The translations under genes were made by a program, and so were the position numbers. The notes beneath the pieces are model-generated. The model did no database searches and was not told the origin of the DNA. It saw nothing but the letters and a program-made list of their open reading frames with translations. This document shows positions 32,761-52,822 of a stretch of DNA of 64,000 bases, one piece after another. This DNA comes from Mixophyes australis (lineage: Eukaryota > Chordata > Amphibia > Anura > Limnodynastidae), in NCBI GenBank assembly GCA_036250195.1, contig JAVHZZ010000006.1, positions 166,366,424 through 166,430,423 of the forward strand, read 5' to 3'. How positions within the stretch are numbered: the first letter of the stretch is position 1; each line of letters begins with the position of its first letter.

Positions 32761-33697
32761 AGTGTGCAATGTGAGCAAATGGGATTATTTCTGGTGGATA
32801 AAGGCTTTTGTTAACTTTAGTACAGATATAGAATTTTAATGCTAAACATTTTTCATTTCCTTGTTTCCTAGATACCATCGTCATATTCGATGAAAGTTCT
32901 GAGGGAGAAAAAAACCGATGTAAAGCTCAACGAAATAACAGTGATTATAAGAGACGTCAAGAATTATTTATTTTTTTTATAAAAAGCTTGTGAAGAATTT
33001 TGTTGAAATGTCTATGCTGTTTGGGGCAGTTCTGCCACAAACCACTAGCACCTTTAAAGTGTAGTACTATTTTTATAACTATTATTATTCTGCATTATTT
33101 TTGAAAATTTTACTGCAATAAAAAATTGTTGCATTAACACTGTGTGGTTTAATCGGCGTATGTTACAAATATTAGTTAATAAAGATTAATATTAGTTTAT
33201 AAAGTTTATTCATTTATACAAGTATAAGTTTAAAAAAGGGTAAATATGAATAGGTTGCCAATATAGGTGTAAAGGGTTGGTATAACCCTACACTTTAGTA
33301 AACTGGCTGCCATATGCTAGATGCATCAATGCAATAGACTACTGCTAATCCATTACAATCATCCAATTAACAAGTCAGTGATGTGCGGACAGCACACCAC
33401 GTGGGACAGGTACAGGCATCTGAAATTTCCAAACTCACGCCCCCAATGGAGCCCCAGCTTGAGGAAGAATCAAAGGATTAGCGTGTGTCGATTGTAAATT
33501 GATACACACACTACATGATGGAAAGGTGATTGGAAGGAAAATATTGAACGGTACAACCAACTAAGTGAGTCGACAATAGACCATTTGGGAACTTTCAACC
33601 ATCGTGTCACTAAACACATTAACCTGACTTTCGACCGACCGGTCATATGTTAGCTAGTTGAGGCGATTATTGGATGAAAAACCTGTGTGTACCCAGC

Positions 33698-34297
33698 TTA
33701 AATCTAGATTAGTTCCTCCAGCCTCTTCTACAATACCACAACTGCTTGATTTACTTCAAGAAGGGTTACAGAAGGGACCCCAAAAATTCAGGTGCGGTAC
33801 TAAGCATTTTGTTTGGTACAAGTCAGGCATCAGATTATTTGGTTGTACGATTCATTTTTTTTTTTCTTCAACAAGTAAAAAGAATCTGTTATTGCATCAG
33901 ATCTTTTGTGGCACCTTGAGATCATAATCTCACTTTGGAGGATCTAGCATCAAATCCTTGTGAAACTTTACAAGATATCTTGCTCATACTAAATGTATTA
34001 TGCTCTTTACCAATTACACCAAGCAGGACGATAGAAGAAACATAGGCTTTCTTTGCACCGTAATCATTTCAGAACATTTACACAAATAAATGGTAGTTTT
34101 ATGAACAAATCCTAACTTTTTGCCTAATGTTGTTTCCAAATTTCATATCAATAGCTTATGCTTCCATCCCTTTGCCCAGAGTCAACCAAGTACAGTAAAA
34201 AATAAATAACTGCATACATTAGACCTGGTCAGAGCCATTTCTGAATATCTTTCTAGAACTAAAGAATCCAGGAAGATGGATCAGCATTTTGCCTTTA
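33698..34297. other. Gene-free spacer
   Basis: Unique-looking DNA without recognised coding or repeat ends. A short open frame at 33658-33927 has no domain. Confidence 0.35.
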
Positions 34298-34305
34298 CTG
34301 TAGGT

Positions 34306-34453
34306 CAGTGATGGCTAACCTGTGACACTCCAGGTGTTGTGAAACTACAAGCCCCAGCATGCTTTGCCAGTAGATAACTAGCTGATAGCTGGCAAAGCAT
34401 GCTGGGGCTTCTAGTTTCACAACATCTGGAGTGTGACAGGTTAGCCCTCACTG
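34306..34453. mobile_element. Palindromic hAT MITE with 8-bp duplication
   Basis: 148 bp, CAGTGATGGCTAACC...GTTAGCCCTCACTG. The two halves are inverted copies (TTGTGAAACTACAAGCCCCA against the complement near 34410-34425). CTGTAGGT flanks it exactly on both sides (34298-34305 and 34454-34461). It is a miniature hAT-type element. A related copy lies at about 51860-51985. Confidence 0.93.
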
Positions 34454-35489
34454 CTGTAGGTCCATGTCAAGGGCAAGCTCCATCTAAAGACACACAATTG
34501 ATTTGAGAAGTTATTACACAGGACTAGAAGATGAATGGATAGGTGTCAAAGGTCTTTAAGGCACATTCTAGATGGAGGTTGGCAACTTCCTGGCTGCACA
34601 GAGCATAGGTTTCTGCAAAAGATCCCTGCAAAGGAGCAGGCTAGTCATCACTTCACACTTTTTCCCCCCCAAGACATTACATTCTAGATTTGTCTGGATC
34701 TGCCCATCCACCATCAGGAAGGCTGTTTCTGCAAGTAGTTAATAAAATGTTTTAGATAAACACTGATCTTGCAAATCAATTTATGAGCCCACCATGTTAT
34801 GATTACTCAGATACACTCCATTTCTTGTGGCTGCCATGGAGTCTGAAATAAGCAAATTATTCATACTGATCATTTAGTTTCCTTGAAGTTCTTAAATGGC
34901 AGCCCCAATATTACCTCCCTTCTGTTTATATATTTCTAAGACAGCTTGGGAAGTTACTCAAAGACAATGAAGGAAGGAGTGTACACAATATACTTTTTTT
35001 CCTGTCTCTACCCAGGTAAGGGTTCACCCATTTGACTTTGGATGCTCAAGTGTGTCAAAGTTACGAAATTATCAGTAAGACAAATTTGTCGATTTTAAAA
35101 TTAACATCCGCTCTTGGGAGAGGAGATCCTGTAAGATTTAAAACAGAGCTCTTGTATACATTTTCAATGTATTAGAAGATAAAGTTCTGTCATTACAGGT
35201 ATGGAATCTCACATCTATCCAGAAAGTGCTTTAAAAAAAAAAGTAAAAAAAAAAAGTAAACAATTATAGGTTTTAGGTAATCATGTCAGATGTGATCACA
35301 GACGGTTTTATTCTGCAGACACTGTGATAACCACTGCTAAACCACTTAAGAGGGAAATTCCAGTGAGAGCAGAGAAAGTGAAGTTACATTTTTAAATATC
35401 AAAAGGTTTAGTCAATTTTAGTCAGTGTTTCAAATTGCGGAAAACCAAGTCCCAAGCATTCCAGACAATGAAAAAAACCAAAACATATC
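34454..35489. other. Gene-free stretch
   Basis: No recognisable gene or element ends. Two short A-rich runs occur at 35233-35260. Confidence 0.35.
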
Positions 35490-36240
35490 CCGATTAGCCA
35501 CAACATTAAAACCACTGAAAATGAAACGAATAACATTGATTATCTTGTTAGAACAGCACCTGTCAAACAGTGGGATAGATTAAGCAGCAAGTGAAAATTC
35601 AGTTCTTGAAGTTCATGTGTTGGAAGCAGGAAAAATGGGCATGCATAAAAGATCGGAGACACTTTGACTACGGCCAAATTGTTACGGCTAATCGACTGAG
35701 TCAGAGCATCTCAAAAGCGGCAGGTTTTGTAAAGTGTTGCCAGTATGCAGTGGTTCGTACCTACCAAAAGTGGCCCAAGGAAGGACAACCGTTGATCCGG
35801 CGACATGATCATGGGCGTCCAAGACTCATTGATGCAAGTGTGGAGCAAAGACTAGCTCGTCTCAGAAGAGCTACTGTAGCACAAATTGCTGAAAAAGTTA
35901 ATGCATGCTATGAAAGAAAGGTGTCAGAACACAGAATGCATTGCAGCTTGCTGCATAGCCATAGATCGGTCAGAGTGCCCATGCTGACCCCGGTCCCAAT
36001 GGCACCAGAACTGGACCATGGAGCAATGGAATAAGGTGGCCTGGTCTGATGAATCACATTTTTTTTTTTTTACATCACGTGGACGGCTGGATGCGTCATT
36101 TACTTGTGGAAGAGATAACACCACGATGAACTACGGAAACAAAGGAAGCCGATGGAGACCGTATGGTGTTCTGCACAATTTTCTGCTACAAAACTTTGGG
36201 CCCTGGAATTCATATGGCTATTACTAAGACACATACCACC
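35490..36240 (+). pseudogene. Tc1-like transposase fragment
   Basis: The frame 35591-36034 holds the DNA-binding paired-like N-terminal region (GQIVTANRLSQSISKAAGFV ... RPRLIDASVEQRLARLRRAT). Downstream, in another frame, is AWSDESHF with the first catalytic aspartate. The T run at 36060-36071 and further frameshifts break it. The catalytic C-terminus is missing. It is a dead member of the Tc1/mariner superfamily. Confidence 0.8.
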
Positions 36241-37739
36241 TACCTAAACATTGTTGCAGACCAAGTGATTATCTGTGTTTGGCGTAAGAATTTAATTTAT
36301 AAATCAGGTTACAATTCACAAAAACAAAAGCGTTTTTATTAGAAATTATTTTAACTTTTGAGCAAAGAACATATAGCATTAAAATAGTTTGCATTCAAAA
36401 AGCTTCATTTTCCCTTTACAAGTATATGGTAATTACACACAAAAATATTTATTAGCACAAAACATCAATTATTACATTTTCTTGGGGCCAGCCCAAGCTT
36501 GAAGTACAAAAATCACTCCTGTTTTAGCATTGCTGTTTAATGTCAAACAAAATATTAAGATGTCAATTAAGCAAAATATTAGCTAAACATAGTCTACTGA
36601 AATACAATTGCATGACAATTGCTCAAAATATGTACGCAAGAAAGAAAAATATAAATGTTACCCCTATTGTAAAGGGAGGTGGGGAAAGAGAGAGAACAGA
36701 AATTTGTTGTAGAAAACAGAATATTTTATGTACAATCTGCACTTTACAGGTGAGTGAATTTTAGTGTTGACAACTGTCAGATTTACAGTCACAGTAAAAA
36801 TGCCAATAGACACACAAATCACAGTTAAATTAGAAACAATCTGATGACCTCTAAAGAGGAGCATTACCAGAAAACACCAGACTAAACACACCCACACCAC
36901 TTTATGACAGTGCAGCATGGTTAGCTGTGAATGGTGCGATAGATCATGCAACAGACACTCAATTGCACAGATTATCGATATGTTCTGTATGATAGATATC
37001 TAAATTGTAGACATTCCTCTGTTGCATGACAATTTATTAGTATGTTGATTGCCATTTAAATCAAAGGTTGAACTGAAATACAATACAATTAAAACAGATT
37101 ATGTGGGAAAAAAAAAAGTTGATTCAGTTTGTTCAGTTTTAAGTAGGTGCCATAACTGGTTAACCAATCGCATGATCTTCAGCTAATACAATTTCTTAAA
37201 CTGAACCTACAATTGGTTCTAATTCAGCTTGCACATCTGCACATATATGCAGACATTGAAAGCAAAGTTATTATGCTCTAGTAGTACAAAGAGCTGACAT
37301 TTTACACCTTCAGCATTTTATAGTTTTTAAAGTGTACTAATTTCCTGGACACTGGAGAATACCAAAGCAAAATTCATGAGAACACAACCTTCATGTTTAC
37401 CAAGAACTAATGATATCACTGAACAAAACACCTCATCGGAGGGCAGTGCTTCCTAGTGAACTGAAAAGCTCAATAGTTCAACCCACAAATGGCTCCTTCC
37501 ACTGTGTATAATTGAAGCGTAAATGTCAAGATCTGCTAGTCTCCATATATGTCAAGTCTTACTTACTCTAGTGTTCATGTAAACTATCTAACAATTTATT
37601 ACTGGAGAGAAGAAAAGGCGTTCCATGAGTCTGCAAGGTCTTGCAGCTACCTCTCTCTTTTGAAAGTACCCAGCTTTAGGTTAATGGTTAAAAAGCTTTG
37701 TGACCCAGTTGAAAGTACAGACTATGTGATGACCCTTGC
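36241..37739. other. Gene-free stretch downstream of RAB22A
   Basis: AT-rich DNA without recognised genes. TTTATT (AATAAA on the minus strand) occurs near 36335 and elsewhere, so the RAB22A 3' end could lie here if its 3' UTR is as long as in mammals. The sequence alone does not decide this. Confidence 0.3.
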
Positions 37740-38900
37740 CAAGGTTCTCCTGGCAAGAGAGAGGATAATGCTGCAGCTAGACTTAAGTATAGATGGAAGA
37801 GGAGCAAGATGGGAGCAGGGAAGGCCAGTAAAGAGAAAGATGCAGCAGTCAAGATGAAAAATGATTAGTGAGTGGATAAGCATTTTGGTGGAATACTGAA
37901 ATAGGAAGGGTCTGATATGGGCGATGTTGAGGAGCTGGAAATGACAGGATTGGGCAAGAGATTGAATGTGAGGGGCGAAGGAGAGGGAGGAGCCAAGAAT
38001 GACACCCAGGTAGTGGCGTTGGGGACCAGAGTAGATAGTGGTGTTGTCAACAATGATAGAGGTCAGAAAGGAAACAGACTCTTGATGGCGGGAAGATAAT
38101 AAGTTCAGTTTTGGCCATATTATGTTTAAGAAAGCATAAGGACATCCATGAGGAGATGGTGGGGAGGCAACTGGACACCCAAGAGAGGAGGGAAGGGGAG
38201 AGAGAGCAGTAGGTGAGAGTCAAACGTCGTCGGCATATTGGTGGTACTGGAGCGCGAAGGAACTGATGAGTTCACCCAGGGAGATGGTGTACAAAAAAAA
38301 AAAAAAAAAGAAAAGAAAATAAGCAGAGAGCCAAGGACAGAACCCTTTCTACCTCTGGTCACTCCTATCACCACCCCCAGGGTGGGGGGTAGGAGTGACC
38401 AGAGGTAGAAACAGAATAAGAGCAGTTTGCGAGGTAGGATTTGAACCATGAAAGGACGTGTCAGAAAGGCCAATGGTGTGAAGGGTGTGGAGTAGCAGAG
38501 GGTGATCCACGGTGTCAAAGGGAGAGGCCCACGAGGAGAAGCAGAGAAGTGGCCCTGGATTTGGCAGAGAGAAGATAGATGGTGACTTTGGTCAAGACCG
38601 TTTCTGACTGGATCAAGGAGGGAGTTGTCAGAGGTATCTGCAGAGACTGTTGTAGACAAGCCGCTCAAATATTTTGAAGGCAAAGGGGAAAAGAGAAATG
38701 GGGCGGTAGTTAAAGTGTGATGTGGTGTCAAGTTCGGATTTTAAGAATGGGCGAGAAAGAATATGTTTAAAGAATGAAGGTAAAATGCCAGGGAAGAGGG
38801 ACAGACTGAAGAGGTTAGCAAGGTGAGAGCAGGCAGTGGGGAAAAAAGAATGAAGGAGGCGAGAAGGGGTGGGATCCAGGGGGAAGGTTGAGAGTGAAGA
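37740..38900 (-). pseudogene. L2-type LINE reverse transcriptase fragment
   Basis: The minus strand reads through pieces of a non-LTR reverse transcriptase. A GSVLGSLL segment is near 38325. YTISLGELISS-like sequence follows a T run, and QYADDV with the YADD active site is at 38226-38237. Then come LGVILGSSLSFAPHIQSLAQ-like and CLSTH-like sequences down to about 37865. Frameshifts, the T run at 38292-38310 and a 22-bp-arm hairpin (38346-38411) interrupt it. The order fits the L2/CR1 group of LINEs. It lies on the same strand as RAB22A and about 2.5 kb beyond its stop. Confidence 0.75.
38346..38411. repeat. Hairpin with 22-bp perfect arms
   Basis: 38346-38367 (TTTCTACCTCTGGTCACTCC plus TA) and 38390-38411 are exact reverse complements. 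The 22-bp loop contains further complementary CCACCCCC and GGGTGGGG, so the whole structure may fold almost completely. Confidence 0.9.
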
Positions 38901-41360
38901 GGCTAATATAAGAATGGACTTAGTGCTCCTTCTGCAATATGGGCAACTATTATAAACCTAGCAACAAAGAACCGGCCCTCATTTAACTAAGCATGATGGC
39001 AAAGGCTCATCTAGCCAGTCATACGCAGGCAACACTTTTTAAACAGATTAAAAAAAAAAAGTAATAAAAAACCAAAATCACTATTGCCACTGCAGTGGTC
39101 ATCTGACCTACAGCTGTTATAGCAACTATGCCACATCTTATTTAAATAAAATTACATTAAGCATTAATAAGGTTACATTAAATATTATACTTCCCAGCAA
39201 GCATTTCTAATGCACAATTCAGGTCCTGACTGTAGGACTATGGATACTTAACATAAAGTAATAGCTGAAAATGTTTTATTTTCTTGCATTTGTAGATCAT
39301 TACAAGAGCCACAACATCCACATGGAAAGAACAGACCAGCTATTCTTTATAAGGATCTCACTAACTGCACCCATTTTTTTATCAATGAACAATATGAAAA
39401 ATCAAACTAAAAACTGTTGAAGTGCAATGTGCAAAATTCTTAATTGGCCTTACTATTTACACCACCTTAGTACTCCACCCAATTCAATGAAGAATGATAA
39501 GTGGAGCAAATGTGTGCAACAGATACACATTAAAAGTGGTAAAACACATCACAATGTACATGCACGAGATATTGATAATTCCCTTCATGGGATAGATGAA
39601 TGCAAAAAACACAGAAATAAATGATTTCTTGGGTCTATATTGATTGACCTAATAATTTACTAGTGACCTCAGTTAAGAATGAGGCACAGACAGTGTGAAT
39701 TGACAGGCTGCTTAGTGTCAGCCTCCAAATTGGCTGTCTATTGTGTGTAGGTGTTGGGTACACTTCTATCATTAGTGGTACCACCATTTTAAGTGGGGCA
39801 AGCGTTATATGGAAAAAGAGCACATGAAATGTGATCTGGATTAGTACAATGAATTATTTGTATGTGCCAAGGAATGGAAGGTATCTGGCAAACCCCAAAC
39901 TACATAACCAATTTTGAGAAACAAAGTTGGGAGGTGAAGGTCTGAATGCTCAGCATAATTTGGGGAGATATAAATCAGGAGTAAAGTGGAGGACAATTTC
40001 TTCTAAATGTTTATTGACCTCGCCCTCTCAACAGTGACTTAATAAATGGTTCTTAAACAGGTACCATTACAATTTAGTTAGGATACTGGAGAAGCTCATT
40101 AGCCCAAATGAAAAATAGTCACACTAGGAAATATAAAGACTTCCCTCATATGGACTTTAGGTGTGTTCTGTTCAACTGGTAGACATATAGCCCTGAAATA
40201 CAGAATTTTACTCTAAGTCACTGTTCAGAAACAGTATTTTGTGCAAGTTTGTTTGAACAATGTAAAACAATACACTGCAATAGATGCAATAAATTATCAC
40301 AACTTTAATACCAGAGTAGCCTAATTTAAAAAAACAAAACAAAAAAAACATATGCACATTGCACTTCTAGGGTAGGCCAGGAAAATGTGCAAAAAAAAGC
40401 AGATACTGTAACAGTAAGAAAAAACCCCCTAAAAAACAAAGCCATAATTGTTGTAAAGTGTGTAATTTTGTAAACCCCGTCCTAATACCTGCCCTATCCT
40501 GATATAGTAAGATTGACCCCGACAGCCTGTTGAAATACTGACTTCTCTTACTCCAATACTCTTCACAGGTTACTGTATGGATCCAAGCACAGTACAGATA
40601 CCTTGAACTGCAGTTTGACATCCAGCGGCTCAACAGTTTGGAACCAAAGTTATGTACGTTGAGGCGGGATGTCAATTTGTAGTTCGAACTGCTATTTTCG
40701 ATGCTTGTTTATGCACAGCCTGCAGTCAGAAACAAGCACCGGAAGTGAGGAGAGTCCTTCCATTTCAGCGCATGACAGAACCAAGAGAGACTGAGGAAGA
40801 ATGTCCTTTAATGTCAAGGGAGGGCATGACACATGGACTGCTGTGGTCAGAGCTTTCATTAGTACAAGAGAACGAGGGGGAGAGTCTTTAAATATTAGGC
40901 CAGGGAGCAATATGTACCACAAGGGACGGTGGGAAGAATCTTTTCATTTCAGACTATACTTGAACACAAAGACCAATTGAATAATGAGCATCTGTTCATC
41001 ACATATATAATATTTTGGGTATGAACAGATCTTTGAAGATCACCACTAAGGTCAGAGTTTCCCTTTTCACTTGGCCTCAATGTCCTCCTAGAGGACAGAC
41101 ATGGAAACTATGGCTTGTAATATGTACCAGAAGAGGAATGATTTATACAAGTTAATGAAAGCATACAGATTTTGCATACAAAAGAACTGGCAAAAATAAG
41201 ATGGACGGTGTATATATACACAACCTTTTTCCTTTCAAGAATATACAGTCTGTGCAAGGCTTGGAAGCTTAGGAAGTGTACACACTGTGTGCATAGCTGA
41301 GCAAGACTGCTGGAGGCTTGATTGCCATATAGTCCTGTCTACAAGTTCATATTCATCTGG
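38901..41360 (-). other. RAB22A downstream region, probable 3' UTR
   Basis: Immediately beyond the RAB22A stop codon on the minus strand. AT-rich, with no recognised element ends or coding. The part next to the stop is presumably 3' UTR; no polyadenylation site can be fixed from sequence alone. Confidence 0.4.
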
Positions 41361-50194
<8,834 letters not shown>

Positions 50195-50560
50195 GGCAGC
50201 AGGGACCAGCAACGTCTACCAGCAGCCCGGTATGTAGGGCAGATCTCCGGCCTGCGGCACCTCGGCCTCCCTGGGCCTAGTACCAGTCGAATCCACCTCC
50301 CCATCCCGCCCATAGTCCATCTCTCCTCCCCTAGCCGTGCAAAAGCCGATCACGCCTCCATTGTCCTCATCAACACCATAACCCGCATTCCCCCCGCCTT
50401 CTTTATCACCAACATCCCGCCCAGAGATTCCCTTCCTGGGCGCTGTAGGAGCTGAACCCGCCTGTCCTACACCTCGTCCATTAGTCATGTTACTCCTCTC
50501 CGGGACCTTCCCCTGCTCCTCCTCCATCACCCCATCCCCTCCCCAAGTAACACTGTTGTA
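50195..50560 (-). promoter_or_regulatory. RAB22A: RAB22A promoter and 5' UTR, GC-rich
   Basis: Directly upstream of the RAB22A ATG. GC-rich with several CpGs in a window that is otherwise AT-rich. It has two GC boxes (GGGCGGG on the minus strand) at 50305-50311 and 50416-50422. No TATA box is evident, as is usual for housekeeping Rab genes. The transcription start cannot be fixed. Confidence 0.65.
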
Positions 50561-50999
50561 GTGATAACATCGGCCAACCAGACTTTTATCATATTACTGT
50601 GGTCCTTTTGTCTCTACGTTTTGTTGTCTATTTGTTTTTGATGAGATAAGCAGGGAAATCGCACCATGAGGTGATAAGCTCGTATCTAATAATATAAGTG
50701 TGTCGAGGAACACCTAATAATATACACAGGTAGTTTTTCAAATCGTACATTTTTTCAGTTTTTGTTGGGTCAGGATAAATTTCCAAATACAATTAATTTT
50801 TCATTGTTAATGAAAATATATAAAAACATAAAGATCAAAGTTTATCATGGTTTTTGGGGTTCCCAACTCACCCTTTTTATGGGAACACCAAACACTGTTT
50901 CTGCGTGTCTGACGCTTTTAATAAAAGGGGTGGAACTCCCACCCCACCAAAAAAATTAAAATGTGACGATCTCCTTAGAATCCTGATTTGTGGATGCTG
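50561..50999. other. Gene-free spacer upstream of RAB22A
   Basis: AT-rich, no recognised gene or element ends. Confidence 0.35.
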
Positions 51000-51014
51000 T
51001 TGCAGCTTGGATAA

Positions 51015-51310
51015 TTGAAGGAGTTACAATGGGATAACGCAGCCAATTGAATTCCCCCCAATAAAAGCAGACAAGAAAACAAAGGCTAGGGAGGGCCCTA
51101 CTCATCAAAGAGCTTCATTTCACAGCGTTACAGAGTTATGTCCAGCATCAACATGGGCAATTTTGTTTGTAGTGCAAACAATCGCAATCTGCACTCTGGA
51201 CACACTCTTCCTGCTTCAGCTGTGACCTCTTCTATTTAAATTAAGCTCTTTAATGAGTAGGGCCCTCCTTAGCCTTTGTTTTCTTGTCTGCATTTATTGG
51301 GGGGAATTCA
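51015..51310. mobile_element. MITE with about 80-bp inverted ends
   Basis: The left CCAATTGAATTCCCCCCAAT through GGGCCCTACTCATCAAAGAG is the inverted complement of the right CTCTTTAATGAGTAGGGCCC through ATTGGGGGGAATTCAATTGG. There are few mismatches. No coding. Confidence 0.8.
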
Positions 51311-51490
51311 ATTGGCCGCGTTACTCTGTGTACGATTACCGTTATTACTGTAATAGTGTGCGTAAATACCGTTATTACGGTAGTTTTAACACCGGGAGCT
51401 GCGAGTAGAATGCCGGGTTAATATTTCTGTAATAACGGTAATAGTTTTTACGCTGTGGTACTTCAGGGAGACTTTAATTTCCCCCATTGT
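51298..51490. mobile_element. Second MITE-like element, GGGGGGAATTCAATTG end
   Basis: Starts GGGGGGAATTCAATTGGCC and ends ACTTTAATTTCCCCC. It contains repeated ACCGTTATTAC blocks in both orientations. It shares its start with the right end of the preceding MITE, so the boundaries are ambiguous. Confidence 0.5.
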
Positions 51491-51579
51491 GTCTACTATG
51501 AAGATACAGGGTTTATTTGACCAAATTATACTTTGTGTTGCACTAGTCCAGCAAAAGCCAACAACTCCAACGCATGGGG

Positions 51580-51770
51580 GGGAGATTCAATTGCTAACAG
51601 TGGAGCGCGTGGACAACACCTTAATGTCCAGCTGCGCACATTGCCATCTACACACTTTTATTGAGTGTGAGAAAAAAATTAGTGGACATTCCAGCCTTAA
51701 CATTGGCGCAATGTGTCTCCATGGACGTTACGGAGACACATCACGCTGATTTGAATCGCCCCCAACAGTA
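51580..51770. mobile_element. MITE with GGGGG-GATTCAA ends
   Basis: GGGGGGAGATTCAATTG at the left and TTTGAATCGCCCCC at the right form inverted ends. The interior has GGAGACACA repeats (CTCCATGGACGTTACGGAG). No coding. Confidence 0.6.
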
Positions 51771-51859
51771 TGTTCAGTCCAGCAGAAGCTGGAGCTTTTC
51801 CCAGGATGAAAAACAAAAACAGCAACAACCCTCCCCTGGGTCTCACTCTTTCCTCTATG

Positions 51860-51985
51860 GCTCTCAAGGTGTTGTGAAACTACAAGCTCCAGCATGCCTT
51901 GTCAGTAGATAGTTAGCCAATAGCTAGCAATGTATGCTGGGAATTATAGTTTCACAACATCTGGAGAGCCACAGGTTGGACAGGC
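51860..51985. mobile_element. Palindromic hAT MITE, left end truncated
   Basis: Same family as 34306-34453: GTTGTGAAACTACAAGCTCC and, inverted, TTTCACAACATCTGGAG. The right end GGTTGGACAGGCCTG is clean. The left end lacks the CAG terminus and no duplication is seen. Confidence 0.65.
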
Positions 51986-51989
51986 CTGC

Positions 51990-52465
51990 TCTATACCTTG
52001 TATTTTCCCCACACTCCAAGGCAGGATCAAGGGTGGCCTGAGATAGTGGGACCTTCTAAGAATGGCTGTCTGTCAGAACGTGCTGTTACAGTGCTGTACT
52101 TTCTCATACCAATATGCCCCCTGCTGGTTTTGACTCCGAGCTGTCTAGCTTGCCAGAACCTGATTGGACATTGGGGACCTACTCAGATTAATTAAGGGGC
52201 AAAGCCAGGATGACTAGGTTCCAGCTGTTCAGGGCATTCTGTAGAGAAAGGAGGGGGGAAGGAATGCAGCTATAGCACACTCACCTGAGTCCTGGAACCG
52301 GACCCCACCTGATTCTTACCCACATGGACAACTTTAAGAAAACGTACATTAAATACAATCATGACATAAATATTCAAAAACATTTCTTAACATAAATATA
52401 TAATAGTGCCCCATTATTTGTTGCAAAGTAGCACAATCGCACACAGTGCATACAAGTACATATAC
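51990..52465. other. Gene-free spacer
   Basis: No recognised gene or repeat ends. Confidence 0.35.
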
Positions 52466-52639
52466 AGTCAAGTCCATAAATATTGGGACATCGACACAAT
52501 TCTCAGATTTTGACCTCTATACACCACCACAATGGATTTGAAATGAAACTAACAAGATGTGCTTTAACTGCAGACTTTCAGTTTTAATTTGAGGGTATTT
52601 ACATCCAAATCAGGTGAACAGTGTGCAACACACAGCCCA

Positions 52640-52805
52640 CTCAATACTTTTACCTTTGCATTCTAGCTGGTCCATTGTGCAATATGATGTAGCACATGCC
52701 CTTGTGTTTCTAACTCCCATTGTCCTATAGATTGTAAGCTTGCGAGCAGGGTTCTCTTACCTCTCTGTCTGTAGGTATTACCCAGTATTGTTTTATCAAT
52801 GTTTG
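52640..52805 (+). mobile_element. L2-type retroposon tail in the Tc1 element
   Basis: Contains ATTGTAAGCTTGCGAGCAGG followed by TTCTCTTACCTC and a TTACCCAGTATTG motif, the type of 3' region carried by L2-related retroposons. It breaks the spacing between the Tc1 left inverted repeat and the end of the transposase frame. Boundaries are approximate. Confidence 0.5.
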
Positions 52806-52822
52806 TTCCCAACTTTCACTTT

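Larger units (their letters stand above)
27192..33697. mobile_element. TTAA-type TIR element carrying nested insertions
   Basis: GCTGGGTACACAC at 27192 is the inverted complement of GTGTGTACCCAGC ending at 33697. TTAA follows the right end (33698-33701), and a TAAA precedes the left end. A related right end ending before TTAA lies at 48021 in RAB22A intron 1. This fits a TTAA-duplicating family (piggyBac or Kolobok type). Only about 500 bp on the left and 300-900 bp on the right look native; the middle is filled by a DIRS-like element and a hAT element. No transposase is seen. Confidence 0.6.
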
